Shown in pieces: positions 1 to 9,253 of a stretch of DNA of 64,000 bases. Source of the stretch: Sva-07 sp963716095 (lineage in GTDB: Bacteria; Actinomycetota; Acidimicrobiia; Acidimicrobiales; Ilumatobacteraceae); contig CAVQSV010000010.1 in NCBI GenBank assembly GCA_963716095.1, forward strand, positions 148,133 to 212,132, read 5' to 3'. The position numbers and the translations under genes were made by a program. Below the pieces are notes generated by a model. That model was not told the origin of the DNA, ran no database searches, and saw only the letters and a list, made by a program, of their open reading frames with translations. The first letter of the stretch is position 1. The number at the start of each line of letters is the position of its first letter.

Positions 1-1
1 G

Positions 2-1549
2 CAGGCACGAGGCATCCTCCCCGGCGACCACGTGGCCATCCTCGGTCCGACGAGTCGGGAGCTGATGACGATCATCCGCGGTTGCTGGCTGATCGGCGCA
101 GCATCGATGGTGCTGCCGCTGCCGATGCGGATGGGCTCGCTCGACGTGTTCATCGACAGCACCCGGGGCCGGATCCGCCACGGCGACGCGAAGCTCGTGC
201 TGATCGACGATCTGCTCGCCGACTTCTACGTCGCCGCGGACGGCGACCCGCCGATCCTGCCGATGAAGTCGGTGATGCCCGGTGCTGCGAACGTGCCGAA
301 CGGTGATGCGATCGAGATCCCGCCGCACGACCCCGAACGGCTCGTGATCCTGCAGTACACCAGCGGCTCGACCAGTGAGCCCAAGGGCGTGATGATCCCC
401 GATCGGGTGCTCAGCGCCAACATCGACGCCGTCGACGAGGCTGCCGAGCTCACCAAGTCGGACGTGATGGTGTCCTGGCTGCCGCTGTACCACGACATGG
501 GCCTGGTCGGATTCCTCGCCCTCCCGATGACCAAGGGCGTCGAACTCGTCCAGGCGGCGCCGCAGGACTTCCTGGCGCACCCTGGCAACTGGATGCAGTG
601 GCTCTCCGACTACGGCGCAACGGCCACGGCGGGACCGAACTTCTCCTGGGTGCTCGCCACCCGGGCGCTCAAGCGAATGAAGGACCTCGACCTGTCGCGC
701 CTGACCGTCGCGCTGTCGGGCGCCGAGCCGGTCGACCCGAACGCGGTCGAGGCGTTCGTGGCAGAAGCATCGCGGTTCGGGTTCACGCCAGGCGGCGTGT
801 TTCCCGCCTTCGGCATGGCCGAGGTGGCAATTGCCGGGTCGTTCCCGCCACGGAATCGTGGGTTGCGAACCGACACCGTCGACCGCATCGTGCTGGAAAC
901 GCAGCGGGTTGCCAAGCCGGTCGAGATCACCGATCCTGACGAATTGAGCATGACGGCGCGGCGACTTCCACTCCTCGGCACGGCCGTGCCTGGGCTCGAG
1001 ATGAAGGTCGTCGATCCAGAGACGTACGAGGACCTGCCCGAGCGCCACGTCGGCGAACTCCTGCTGCGCGGTACCTCGGTGACCCCCGGCTACTACAAGC
1101 GCCCCGATGCGACGGCCGCTCTGTTCCGTGACGGTTGGTTGTGCACCGGCGACCTCGCCTATCTCCTCGATGGCGAGCTGGTGCTGTGCGGGCGCATCAA
1201 GGACGTGATCATCGTCGGTGGCCGCAACGTGTTCCCCGAGGACATCGAGCGTGCGGTCGGCCCGCTCGACGGGGTGCGCGCCGGCAACGTGATCGCGTTC
1301 GGCATGGAGGGCTACAAGGGCAAGGAGAGCGTGGTCGTGGTGGCCGAGGTGCGCGTCAGCGACACCTCAGGCGATCTCGACGCAATCCGCCACAGCATCC
1401 ACCACCGCACCCTCGAAGTGTGTGGCCTGCCGCCACGCGACGTCATGCTCGTCACGCCCGGCACGCTGCCCAAGACGTCGAGCGGCAAGCTCCAGCGGGC
1501 CAAGTGCCGTGACGAATACCTGAACGAGGAACTCGCCCTCAGCGAGTGA
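2..1549 (+). CDS. Fatty-acyl-AMP ligase / AMP-dependent synthetase, 5'-truncated
   Basis: Adenylate-forming enzyme that activates a fatty acid with ATP to the acyl-AMP and passes it to a carrier protein or CoA (FadD32-like). The frame is open to the window edge (reading QARGILPGDHVAILGPTSR), so the N-terminus lies outside; a GTG at 32 is internal. Visible motifs are the AMP-binding P-loop YTSGSTSEPKGV near residue 120, GWLCTGDLAYLLDGELVLCGR, the hinge region KDVIIVGGRNVFPEDIE and the C-terminal catalytic lysine in LPKTSSGKLQRAK. Roughly 515 residues are present; the family usually has 550-630. The final gene boundary is marked by a perfect hairpin. Substrate is not predictable from this sequence. 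Confidence 0.9.
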   Translation, partial: QARGILPGDHVAILGPTSRELMTIIRGCWLIGAASMVLPLPMRMGSLDVFIDSTRGRIRHGDAKLVLIDDLLADFYVAADGDPPILPMKSVMPGAANVPNGDAIEIPPHDPERLVILQYTSGSTSEPKGVMIPDRVLSANIDAVDEAAELTKSDVMVSWLPLYHDMGLVGFLALPMTKGVELVQAAPQDFLAHPGNWMQWLSDYGATATAGPNFSWVLATRALKRMKDLDLSRLTVALSGAEPVDPNAVEAFVAEASRFGFTPGGVFPAFGMAEVAIAGSFPPRNRGLRTDTVDRIVLETQRVAKPVEITDPDELSMTARRLPLLGTAVPGLEMKVVDPETYEDLPERHVGELLLRGTSVTPGYYKRPDATAALFRDGWLCTGDLAYLLDGELVLCGRIKDVIIVGGRNVFPEDIERAVGPLDGVRAGNVIAFGMEGYKGKESVVVVAEVRVSDTSGDLDAIRHSIHHRTLEVCGLPPRDVMLVTPGTLPKTSSGKLQRAKCRDEYLNEELALSE

Positions 1550-1551
1550 GG

Positions 1552-1584
1552 CGTTACTCGTGGTGTCAGACACCACGAGTAACG
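1552..1584. terminator. Perfect 16-bp inverted repeat, bidirectional terminator candidate
   Basis: The arms cgttactcgtggtgtc and gacaccacgagtaacg are exact complements separated by one base. The hairpin lies between the convergent acyl-AMP ligase and F420 oxidoreductase genes, 2 bases after each stop. There is no T-tract, as is usual for actinobacterial terminators. The centre GTGTCAGACAC resembles the hairpin at 4316-4346. Confidence 0.75.
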
Positions 1585-1586
1585 GG

Positions 1587-2565
1587 TCAGCGGATCAGCG
1601 GGGCCAGGGTCTGGCCGAGGAGCTCCACACGACCTTCGACGTGGCCGTTGGCGGGCATGTTGATCGTGAAACCGTCGATGCCTGGCTGGAGCTGGGCGGC
1701 GAACTGCTCGCCGACGCTGTCGGGGTCGCCCCAGATGAAGTTGCCGAGCCACACCGCTTGTTCCTCCTCGGGCATCGACGCCAGGTCGAGGCCGCGGCGC
1801 TGGAAGTAGGCCACGAGGTCCGACTGGGCCTCCTTGGCGGTCGGGGCGATGCAGGCGGTCTTCTGCCACGACACGGTGATCTCGGAACGGTTGCGACCGA
1901 GCCGGTCGCAGTGCTCGCTCGAGCGCGTCGAGCTTGCGCTGGAGATCGTCGGGGGCGCAGATGAGGTTCGACTCGTCGGCGTACTGGGCGACCATGCGCA
2001 GCGTCTTCTTCTCGCCAGCGCCACCGATCATCACCGGGATTCGGTTCACCGCAGGCGGCTCGTTGATCGCGTCCTTCGCTGTGTAGCGCTGCCCGTCGAG
2101 CGACGGCCGTTCGCCGCGCAGCATCGGGATGATGATCTGCAACGCCTCCTCGAGCTTCTCGAAGCGATCGGTGAACGTGCCGAACTCGATGCCGAACGCA
2201 TCGTGTTCGAGTTCGAACCAGCCGGCGCCGATACCGAGCTGGGCGCGGCCCTCCGAGACGACGTCCAGTGTCGTGACCGTCTTCGCCAGCACGGCCGGGT
2301 TGCGGTACGTGTTGCCGGTGACCAGGGCGCTCAGGCGCACGTTCTTGGTCTCACGAGCAAGCCCCGACAGCAGCGAGTAGCACTCGAGCATGAACTGGTC
2401 CGGATCGCCGAGCATCGGCAGTTGATAGAAGTGATCCATCACCAGCACCGTGTCGAAGCCTGACGTGTCGGCCTCTTTGGCCTGGTAGGCGATTGCGTCG
2501 AACAGATCGGCTGGGCCGACCCCAGGATAGGTGAAGTTGGGAATCTGATAGCCGAGACGAGTCAT
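1587..2565 (-). CDS. LLM-class F420-dependent oxidoreductase (frameshifted)
   Basis: Luciferase-like TIM-barrel oxidoreductase expected to use reduced or oxidised coenzyme F420. The start is ATG at 2565 (MTRLGYQIPNFTYPG). The first ~215 residues hold the typical segments DTVLVMDHFYQLP, LGIGAGWFELEHDAFG and PVMIGGAGEKKTLR. The frame then changes near 1915 (EHCDRLGRNRSEITVSW continues in a second frame) and ends with FTINMPANGHVEGRVELLGQTLAPLI. Total span is 979 bases, one too many, so a single extra base explains the break. Upstream, a TTGACT box with 17-bp spacing to TCAGAT lies 6 bases before the start. The substrate is unknown. Confidence 0.8.
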
Positions 2566-2634
2566 GGGGCGATCTGAGCACGTGGCTGTTGGAGAGTCAA
2601 ACCCTTCGAGCGCCGGCTGGTCGTTCGATCGTCG

Positions 2635-2640
2635 TAGGCT
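2635..2640 (+). promoter_or_regulatory. TAGGCT -10 box, leaderless promoter candidate
   Basis: TAGGCT ends 10 bases before the ATG of the TetR gene, the spacing expected for a leaderless transcript starting at or next to the start codon. The same arrangement recurs before several other genes here. Confidence 0.4.
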
Positions 2641-2650
2641 CGCGCGCAGG

Positions 2651-3280
2651 ATGAGCCAGGGGTGGGAGTCGAGACAGCAGCGCACGCGAGCCGAGATCCT
2701 GCACGCGGTCGGTGAGATCATCGGCGCTGAGGGGCTCGATGGCCTCACGATGCGCAAACTCGCCGATCGGGCGGGTGTTGCCGTCGCCACGCTGTACAAC
2801 CAGTTCACCGATCGCGACGGGGTCTTGGTGGCGTTCGTCAGCAGCGGTCTCGACCAGCTGGAGTTCGAACTCGACGAGCAGCCGGCCGCCGATCCGATCG
2901 ATGCGACCCGAGTGCTGTTCGCGGCACTCGACGAGACCATCGACGCTCGCAAGCTCGTGTGGAGGCCGGTGCTCGCCACCTTGCGGTCGGTGCCGAATGC
3001 GCCTCGAATGGGAGCGGTCGGTGAGCGCATCGTTGCCGCGGTCGAAGCCGATCTGGCCAAGGCGCAGGCGGCCAGCATGCTCGTCGCCAGCTGCAACGTC
3101 GATCGCCTCGCCTGGCACATCTTCGTGTCATGGATGCGCGGGCTGGAACGATGGGCTCAGGGAACGATCGACTGGGACGTGTACCGATCGAGCACCCAGA
3201 CGGCCATCGAGGTTGCGCTCGCGGCGGTGCTCGTCGAGCCCATGCGTTCCGACGCGTTGCGCCGCGCCGGCGTGCTCTGA
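2651..3280 (+). CDS. TetR family transcriptional regulator
   Basis: DNA-binding repressor of about 209 residues. The N-terminal helix-turn-helix is clear at residues 15-60 (TRAEILHAVGEIIGAEG, LTMRKLADRAGVAVATLYNQF). The C-terminal ligand/dimer domain contains LVWRPVLATLRSVPNA and LAWHIFVSWMRGLERWA. ATG 2651 is chosen because the tetR consensus begins directly after it; an upstream ATG at 2564 would overlap the divergent oxidoreductase start. It is followed after 3 bases by a deacetylase-fold gene, so the two are probably co-transcribed. It may control that gene and the divergent F420 oxidoreductase. Confidence 0.85.
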   Translation: MSQGWESRQQRTRAEILHAVGEIIGAEGLDGLTMRKLADRAGVAVATLYNQFTDRDGVLVAFVSSGLDQLEFELDEQPAADPIDATRVLFAALDETIDARKLVWRPVLATLRSVPNAPRMGAVGERIVAAVEADLAKAQAASMLVASCNVDRLAWHIFVSWMRGLERWAQGTIDWDVYRSSTQTAIEVALAAVLVEPMRSDALRRAGVL

Positions 3281-3283
3281 TCG

Positions 3284-4333
3284 ATGCAGGTCGTCGCATC
3301 TGACCGTCATCGAGGGCACGCGCCACTGGCCGAGATCGAGGCCTCCGGACTCCAGTCGCCCTTCGAACACCCAGGCCGAGCCGACGCAATCCACGAGGCG
3401 CTCGCCGCTGACGATCGGTTCCGCCTCGTCGAACCAGTGCGTTGGGGCACGTCGCCGATCGCCGCGGTGCACGACCCCGGACTCGTCGACTTCCTCGCAC
3501 GTGCGTGGGCCGAGTACCAGGTCGATCATCCCGGAACCCACGACGTGGTGCCGGACGTGTTCGCCATGCCCGGCCTGCTCGACGGCATGGGGCCGTTCCC
3601 GGATCGGTCGCTCGTCGACCACGAGATCGGTCGCTGGTGCTTCGAGACGACCACACCGATCACCGAGGGCACCTTCGACGCTGCGCTGTCGGCGGTCGAC
3701 ATCGCCCTGACGGCGACGAGCGCCGTGCTCGACGGTCAGCGCAGCGTGTACGGGTTGTGCCGCCCACCTGGGCACCATGCGCCCACGGCGCTGTACGGCG
3801 GCTACTGCTTCTTCAACAACGCCGCCGTTGCCGCACATCACGTCGCGTCGACGACCGGATCGAAGGTGACCGTGCTCGACGTCGACTATCACCACGGCAA
3901 CGGCACCCAGCAGATCTTCTATCGCCGCGACGACGTGCAGTACGTGTCGCTCCACGGCGACCCGGCACGGGCCTACCCGTACGTCTCGGGGTTCGCCGAC
4001 GAGGTGGGCGCCGGAAGGGGAGCGGGCTGCAACCTGAACGTACCGCTCGCCGTCGGCGCCGATGATGCTGCCTACGGTTCGGCGCTCGAAGCGGCGTGCG
4101 AGGCGATCGCCGGGTTCGACCCCAGCGTCGTGGTCGTGTCGCTCGGGGTGGACACCTTCCACAACGACCCGATCTCGGATCTCGCGATCACCACGGAGGG
4201 ACTACGCGAACAGGGCGAGCTGGTCGCCCAGCTCGCCCTGCCAACGGTGATCTTGCAGGAGGGCGGCTACGACATCGACGCCATCGGCGACAACGTCAAG
4301 GCCTTCCTCTCGGGCATCACATCAGGGGTCTGA
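3284..4333 (+). CDS. Histone deacetylase family (arginase/deacetylase fold) hydrolase
   Basis: Zinc amidohydrolase of the HDAC / acetoin-utilisation / acetylpolyamine deacetylase superfamily, 349 residues. It shows the tandem-His motif RPPGHHA near residue 165, the zinc-ligand motif DVDYHHGNGTQQIF near 205, a third acidic ligand in SLGVDTFHNDP and the C-terminal GGY glycine-tyrosine motif (LQEGGYDI). The length fits the bacterial class II-like enzymes. It starts 3 bases after the TetR stop. Its TGA stop sits in the loop of a perfect hairpin. Deacetylation of small acetylated amines is more likely than protein deacetylation, but this is inference. Confidence 0.85.
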   Translation: MQVVASDRHRGHAPLAEIEASGLQSPFEHPGRADAIHEALAADDRFRLVEPVRWGTSPIAAVHDPGLVDFLARAWAEYQVDHPGTHDVVPDVFAMPGLLDGMGPFPDRSLVDHEIGRWCFETTTPITEGTFDAALSAVDIALTATSAVLDGQRSVYGLCRPPGHHAPTALYGGYCFFNNAAVAAHHVASTTGSKVTVLDVDYHHGNGTQQIFYRRDDVQYVSLHGDPARAYPYVSGFADEVGAGRGAGCNLNVPLAVGADDAAYGSALEAACEAIAGFDPSVVVVSLGVDTFHNDPISDLAITTEGLREQGELVAQLALPTVILQEGGYDIDAIGDNVKAFLSGITSGV

Positions 4334-4346
4334 CCCCTGATGTGAT
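4316..4346. terminator. Perfect 13-bp hairpin between convergent genes
   Basis: Arms atcacatcagggg and cccctgatgtgat are exact complements with loop tctga, which contains the stop codon of the deacetylase gene. It separates convergent genes and probably terminates both. The GGGGTCTGACCCC core matches the family noted at 1552-1584 and 8394-8407. Confidence 0.75.
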
Positions 4347-4362
4347 CAACCCATCGTCGTGA

Positions 4363-5368
4363 TCAGAGGAGACCCTTGGCCTCCAGCCATTCGGTGGCGA
4401 CCTCGTCGGACTCGCGGAATTCGATGTCGGTCTCGGTGTTCCAGGCGAGCAGGTCGTCGGTGGTGATCGACCGCGCTGAGCTCGTTGAGGTCGGCGGCCA
4501 ACTGGTCGCCGTAGGCGACGAGCACCTCGGTGGTGATGATCGGAGCGATGTTCTGCGCCGGGAAGATGCCCTGGTCGTCCTCGAGGACCTTGAAACCCTG
4601 CTCGGTGATCTGCGGGGCGGTGGTGTTCCAGATGACGGCGTCGACCTCGTTGTTGGCCAGCGCCTCACCGAGGAGCGGGCCGAACTCGAGCGTGACGAAG
4701 TCGGCGAACGTGATCCCGTAGATGTCGGGATCTTCCAGGCCGATCAGGCACTGCGGACGCTCGGGGCACTGCGCCGACCCGCCGAGCACGTAGTCGAGTC
4801 CGGCCACGTCAGAGATGGTCGAGGCTTCCGAGTCGCCGCGAACGACGAAGGCGTCACCGTCGACGGCGGGCGAGTAGTCGAGCAGCGTGGCACCGATCGC
4901 TTCGACCGGCTCGATGATGTTGGCGACGATTTCGTCGGCGTCGGCAGCGGCGGCTGCATCCGGGGCAAGCGCCGCCTGGACGCCACCGATGTAGTCGATG
5001 ATCAGGTTGAAGTCGCCGTTCTCGACGCCGTTCGAGGTTGTCGGGTCGGAAGCCGGCCGCGGTGAGGATCTCGACGGGGTAGCCCTTGGCCTCGCAGGTA
5101 CTGGCCGTACACCTCGGCGATCGTGATCGACTCGCTGAAGTCCTGGCCGCGGACGGATGGTCGGCCCGTCCGTCATCGTCGGTGGTGCTGTCGGGGCTCG
5201 GTGGTGGCTCGTGGCGCCGTCGTGCCCGATGGCAGCGTCGGTGGCTGCCGGCTCGGTGTCACTGGACGACGAGTCGTCGTCGCTGCCACAGGCTGCGGTG
5301 ACGAGACCGAGCACTGCCAGGGGTGCCAGCAGGCGCACGAAGCGGCGGCGAGCGTTGGGGGTGGTCAT
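4363..5368 (-). pseudogene. Glycine-betaine/choline-type ABC substrate-binding lipoprotein, multiply frameshifted
   Basis: Periplasmic-type solute-binding lipoprotein (OpuAC/ProX family) of the importer encoded immediately upstream. ATG 5368 is followed by a signal peptide with lipobox LVTAAC and a Ser/Asp-rich linker. The mature frame runs through DDGPTIRVRGQDFSESITIAEVYGQ, then VENGDFNLIIDYIGG, FADFVTLEFGPLLGEAL and SITTDDLLAWNTETDIEF, but these pieces lie in different frames, with breaks near 5300, 5045-5150 and 4470. A single uninterrupted frame is therefore absent as sequenced. The gene overlaps the permease stop by 4 bases (ATGA), and its ribosome-binding site AAGGAGA lies in the permease 3' end. 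Confidence 0.8.
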
Positions 5369-6115
5369 GGTGATGTGTCTCCTTGTTGTCGAGCGAGTCG
5401 GCGAACGCCGTTCGGCAGCACGAGTCTTTCCAGCGCCACGAATAACAATCCCGTGAGGGCGGCGAGCCCACCGATGAGGACGATCCCACCGATGACGAGC
5501 GTGTTGTTGTTCTGCCCGAACCCATCACGAACATAGCGCCCCAGACCATCACCACCGAGGAATGCCCGGATCGGCTCGGTCGCAACGACCTGGATCGCAG
5601 CGACGCGGACACCCGCGAAGATCAGCGAGGAGGCGAGCGCGAGCTCGACCCTGCCCAGGATCGAACGCTCGCTGTAGCCGAGCGCACGGGCGGCATCGAC
5701 CGGGCCGTCGGGCAGTTGGCGGATGGCTGTGTAGGTGTTCAGATAGATCGGCACCAGGGCCAGGAGCAACAACGCGATGAAGATCGGCCATGGCTCGAAT
5801 CCCCACCCGTTCTCCAGCGACCAGGGCACCAGCAGGGCAGCGATCGCGAAGGTCGGCACGGCGCGGCTGATGCTGACCAGCCAGGTGCTCGACACCTCGG
5901 CGCGGCGAAGGTGGGCGAGGATCGCCGCGGTCGGCACGGAGACCGCGGCGGCCACGAGTCGTCACCACAGCGCAGAGGACGACGGTGTCGACCATCGACG
6001 CAAGGATCCCGTTGTCGCCGGTCCAGGTGTCGGGATCGAAGAACCATTCGAAGAAGCCGATGTCTCGCGGCACAGCGGTCTGAGACGGGTGCAACGAGGT
6101 CGGCGACGCGATCAT
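5365..6115 (-). CDS. Betaine/choline-type ABC permease (OpuB/OpuC-like), frameshifted
   Basis: Inner-membrane subunit of the importer. ATG 6115 gives MIASPTSLHPSQTAVPRDIGFFEWFF. The frame changes near 5950, after DTVVLCAVV, into one encoding AAAVSVPTAAILAHLRR, then several membrane helices and the permease signature ALGYSERSILGRVELALASS. The span of 751 bases is one over a multiple of three. The gene overlaps both neighbours by 4 bases, so translation is likely coupled. With one base corrected the protein would be about 250 residues, a normal length for OpuBB/OpuBD permeases. Confidence 0.8.
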
Positions 6116-6816
6116 GACCGCGCCGCCTTCCGTCGACGCTGCCAGGGGGCGAGCCAGAGCCCGATCACGAGGATCACCGCATCGAGGACGAGCGCCAGGA
6201 TGATCGACAGCGACGCTCCAACGGTCATCGGGGTCCAGAACGCGCGACGAAGGCCGCTGAAGATCAGCCGACCGAGGCCGCCCTGCCCGATGATCGCTGC
6301 CACCGTGACGAGGCCGACGGTCGACACCGTGGCAATGCGGATCCCCGTCACGATGTACGGCACGGCGAGCGGCAGGTCGACGGTGCGGACTCGGCGGGCC
6401 CGGCTCATCCCCATTCCGTCGGCCGCGTCACGCACCGACGGCGGCACCGCCTGGAAGCCGGCGACGATGTTGGTGACCAGGATCAGGAGGGTGTAGCCGG
6501 CGAGCGGGACCACGGCGGTCCATCGCGACAGGTTGCCCCACACCGGAGCGAGCAGGGCGAACAGCGCCACGCTCGGCAGCGTGTAGATCAGGCTGGTCGT
6601 CGCCGTGATCGGCGTCATCGCCCAACGGTGCCGCAACGCGATCGCCGCGAGGATCGACGAGACGACCAGTCCGAGCGCCATCGCCATCATCGTCAGCGTG
6701 AGGTGCTCGACGATGGCCTCCCACACCTGGTCCCATTCCTCGACCACCCACTCCCACCGGATGATGGGATTGGTCGCCTCGGCGATCAGGGAGGAAGCGG
6801 GCGGGCCTGAGGTCAT
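6112..6816 (-). CDS. Betaine/choline-type ABC permease
   Basis: Second membrane subunit of the osmolyte-type importer, 234 residues and intact. There are about five to six hydrophobic helices, and the cytoplasmic EAA-like loop reads VRDAADGMGMSRARRVRTVDLP, which docks on the ATPase. The start ATG at 6816 overlaps the ATPase stop (ATGA). Two different permease genes beside one ATPase and one binding protein is the OpuC/OpuB layout, in contrast to the single permease of OpuA. Confidence 0.88.
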   Translation of the reverse strand: MTSGPPASSLIAEATNPIIRWEWVVEEWDQVWEAIVEHLTLTMMAMALGLVVSSILAAIALRHRWAMTPITATTSLIYTLPSVALFALLAPVWGNLSRWTAVVPLAGYTLLILVTNIVAGFQAVPPSVRDAADGMGMSRARRVRTVDLPLAVPYIVTGIRIATVSTVGLVTVAAIIGQGGLGRLIFSGLRRAFWTPMTVGASLSIILALVLDAVILVIGLWLAPWQRRRKAARS

Positions 6817-7964
6817 ACGTTCCCGTGTGCAGCCTCGATGTCGTCGCTCGAAAGTGCTCGCCGGATGTCCTCGAGCGTGACCACCCCGCCGAAGCTGCCG
6901 GCGTCGTGGATCACAGCGACCGACGAGTTCGACGACATGATCAGCTCCATCGCCGCACGCAGCGTGCTGGTCGGCTCGACCTGAGCGCTCGGCGGGAACC
7001 GCTCCACCTCGGCGAGCGGTGTTCCGTCGGTGCGTGCGGCGCGGACATCGTCGACCCGGGCCCAGCCGGCGAAGCGCCCGTCGATCGTGATGCCCAACCA
7101 GTCGCTGCCTTCACGGGCGATCGCCCGCTCGGCGTCGTCGTAGCCGGCAGCCTCGTCGACCACCGGGCCCTGATGGAAACGGAGTGCGGAGACGTTGTTC
7201 AGCGCGAGCCGTCGCAAGCCACGATCCTCGCCGACGAACGACTCGACGAACTCGTTCGCAGGGGCCCGAAGGAGATCGTCGGGGGTGGCCAGCTGTTCGA
7301 TCACACCGCCGACGTTCATCAACGCGATCTGGTCGGCGACCCGCAGTGCCTCGTCGACGTCGTGGGTGACCAACACGATGGTCTTGCTCACCTTGTTCTG
7401 CAGGTCGAGGAGTTCGTCCTGGAGGCGTCCGCGAACGATCGGGTCGACCGCACCGAACGGCTCGTCCATCAGCAGGACCGGCGGATCGGCTGCCAGGGCG
7501 CGTGCCACGCCCACACGTTGCTGCTGGCCGCCGGACAGTTCGTCCGGGTAGCGCTCGAGCATCTCGTGGTCGAGGCCGACCAGCGTGGTGAGTTCCTCGA
7601 CGCGTTCGGCAGTGCGCGGCTTGTCCCAGCCGAGCATCGCCGGGACGGTGGCGATGTTGCTGGCGATCGTGCGATGGGGGAACAGGCCGACCTGCTGGAT
7701 GACGTAGCCGATGCCGCGCCGGAGTTCCTGAGCAGATCGGCTCATCACGTCGACGCCTTCGATTTCGATCGTGCCCGACGTCGGTTCGATCAGCCGGTTG
7801 ATCATTCGGAGCGTGGTGGTCTTGCCGCAGCCCGATGGCCCGAGGAGCGCCATGATCGTGCCACGTTCGATGTCGAGCGAGAGATCGTCGACAGCGGCAC
7901 CGGTCGCGCCGTCGAATTCCTTGGTGACCCCGGTCAGCCGGATCGAGATCTCGGCGTCAGCCAT
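6813..7964 (-). CDS. Betaine/choline-type ABC importer ATPase with C-terminal CBS region
   Basis: ATP-hydrolysing subunit, 383 residues. The nucleotide-binding domain (1-240) has Walker A GPSGCGKTTT, the Q-loop VIQQVGLF, the signature LSGGQQQRVGVARAL, Walker B PPVLLMDEPFGAVDP and the H-loop VLVTHDVDEA. The remaining ~140 residues form a CBS-type module (WLGITIDGRFAGWARVDDV, SVAVIHDAGSFGGVVTLEDIR). In OpuA-type importers this module senses ionic strength or nucleotides. The start overlaps the CysS-like gene end by 8 bases. Uptake of glycine betaine, choline or a related quaternary amine is the family expectation. Confidence 0.9.
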   Translation of the reverse strand: MADAEISIRLTGVTKEFDGATGAAVDDLSLDIERGTIMALLGPSGCGKTTTLRMINRLIEPTSGTIEIEGVDVMSRSAQELRRGIGYVIQQVGLFPHRTIASNIATVPAMLGWDKPRTAERVEELTTLVGLDHEMLERYPDELSGGQQQRVGVARALAADPPVLLMDEPFGAVDPIVRGRLQDELLDLQNKVSKTIVLVTHDVDEALRVADQIALMNVGGVIEQLATPDDLLRAPANEFVESFVGEDRGLRRLALNNVSALRFHQGPVVDEAAGYDDAERAIAREGSDWLGITIDGRFAGWARVDDVRAARTDGTPLAEVERFPPSAQVEPTSTLRAAMELIMSSNSSVAVIHDAGSFGGVVTLEDIRRALSSDDIEAAHGNV

Positions 7965-8386
7965 CGGCGATCAGCCACTCGGCGCCATCTGGGGTGTCAC
8001 GCACCTCGATGCCCGCCGCGGCGAGCCCGTCACGGATCGCGTCGGACACTGCGAAGGCCTTCTCGGACCTCGCGACGACCCGCGCCGCGAGCGCTGCTTC
8101 GACCACAGGACCCAGGACGTCTCTGGCTGTCGCGCACCCCTTCGGTGGCCGCAGCGCCGAGTCGCACGATCATCGATCGCAATGCGGCGCGAGCCTGGTC
8201 GATGTCGTCGGACTGCAGCGTGTCGCGAGACCATTCGACGATCGCCGACTCGAGCTCGAGGATCGCGGCCACCGCACCGTCGGCATCTCGGTCGTCGAGT
8301 GCCTCATCGAATGCGGCTTCGTGGAGCTTGGCAGCGTCGACGAGGGAGTCCGGGGCGGCTTCGTCACCTGCATCTGCGGCGCTCAC
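7957..8386 (-). CDS. Stand-alone cysteinyl-tRNA synthetase-like DALR domain protein (frameshifted)
   Basis: Small protein of about 142 residues resembling only the C-terminal helical (DALR_2-type) domain of CysS. The N-terminal part has AAKLHEAAFDEALDDRDADGA, which resembles the CysS segment around the variable middle. The end, in a second frame, reads RSEKAFAVSDAIRDGLAAAGIEVRD and DTPDGAEWLI, the classic CysS C-terminus. The frame changes near 8125. GTG 8386 is the start. No HIGH or KMSKS catalytic core is present, so it cannot charge tRNA alone. It lies between the S51-like gene and the ABC ATPase and overlaps the latter. Function unknown. Confidence 0.7.
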
Positions 8387-8393
8387 ACCGGGG

Positions 8394-9253
8394 TCAGGGG
8401 TCAGACCGAGGTCTGCCTCTGCGGTGGCTAGCGTCGGTGGTGATGCTCACCCCTTCGGGGCCGGCGCGGAGCGTGTCGATGGGGACGGTCTGGCCCGACT
8501 CGATGCGGACCGACTCGCCGTTGCGACGCAGTGTGACGGCTCCCTTGCCGACGATCTCGGCGGTGTCGGCGTCGAGATCCATGATGACGCCGGTGTGTTC
8601 GTCGATGCCGAGGACGAAGCAACCCTCGGGCAGCTCGGGTTCGAGCATCGCCAGACGCCGCTCGCCCAGGTAGCAGAAGCGGGTGTCGTGATTGCCGCCC
8701 TCGGCGTTGTCGTAGTGCGGAATCACCGCCACGTTCAGCCCGACCTCGGCGAGGACGTCGAGCCCGTCGAGCCAGTAGGGGTCGACGCCCACCTTGTAGA
8801 TCTCGTACACGGGAACGGTCGCCCGCCCGATCGTGAGCGCTGCCGCCGACGAGAACACGACGGCGCCGCCCGAGCGCAGCTTGTCGGCGATCGCCGCAGG
8901 AACCGGCGTGTCGCTCCACTGCGACGAGCGCGTACGTCGGGCTGCCCGGGCCGGCGAACACCCAGTCGGCAGAGCGCACGTTGGAGACGCCCGCGCTCGA
9001 CGCGTCACGGTGTCGGCGGTGTCGATACGGGTGAGGCCGGCGGGCTGCGACACGGCGGCCGATCGCGTCCTGGAAGTACTCGATCGCCTTCGAGGCGAGG
9101 ATCGGGGCGTTCTCCTGGAACCCGAACGGCGTGTCGAGCAGCACGGCGTCGACGTCGGGTCCCAACCGATCGAAGATCGACTCGATGCGGACCCTTCATC
9201 GTCGGGGCCGTCTCGCCCGATCCCATGATGGCGAGGATGCGAGGGGTGGTCAT
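8394..9253 (-). pseudogene. Peptidase S51 / cyanophycinase-like protein, multiply frameshifted
   Basis: ATG 9253 begins MTTPRILAIMGSGETAPTM, followed in other frames by DAVLLDTPFGFQENAPILA, ADWVFAGPGSPTYAL and then a long intact stretch from about 8930 with PAAIADKLRSGGAVVFSSAAA, GVDPYWLDGLDVLAEVGL and GCFVLGIDEHTG. The GPGSPTYA turn and the GAVVFSSAAA strand-nucleophile elbow resemble the S51 (dipeptidase E / cyanophycinase) family. The second serine-rich loop would hold the nucleophile. At least four frame changes occur between 8930 and 9200. The preceding hydrolase runs into this gene without a stop in the same frame. Confidence 0.65.
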
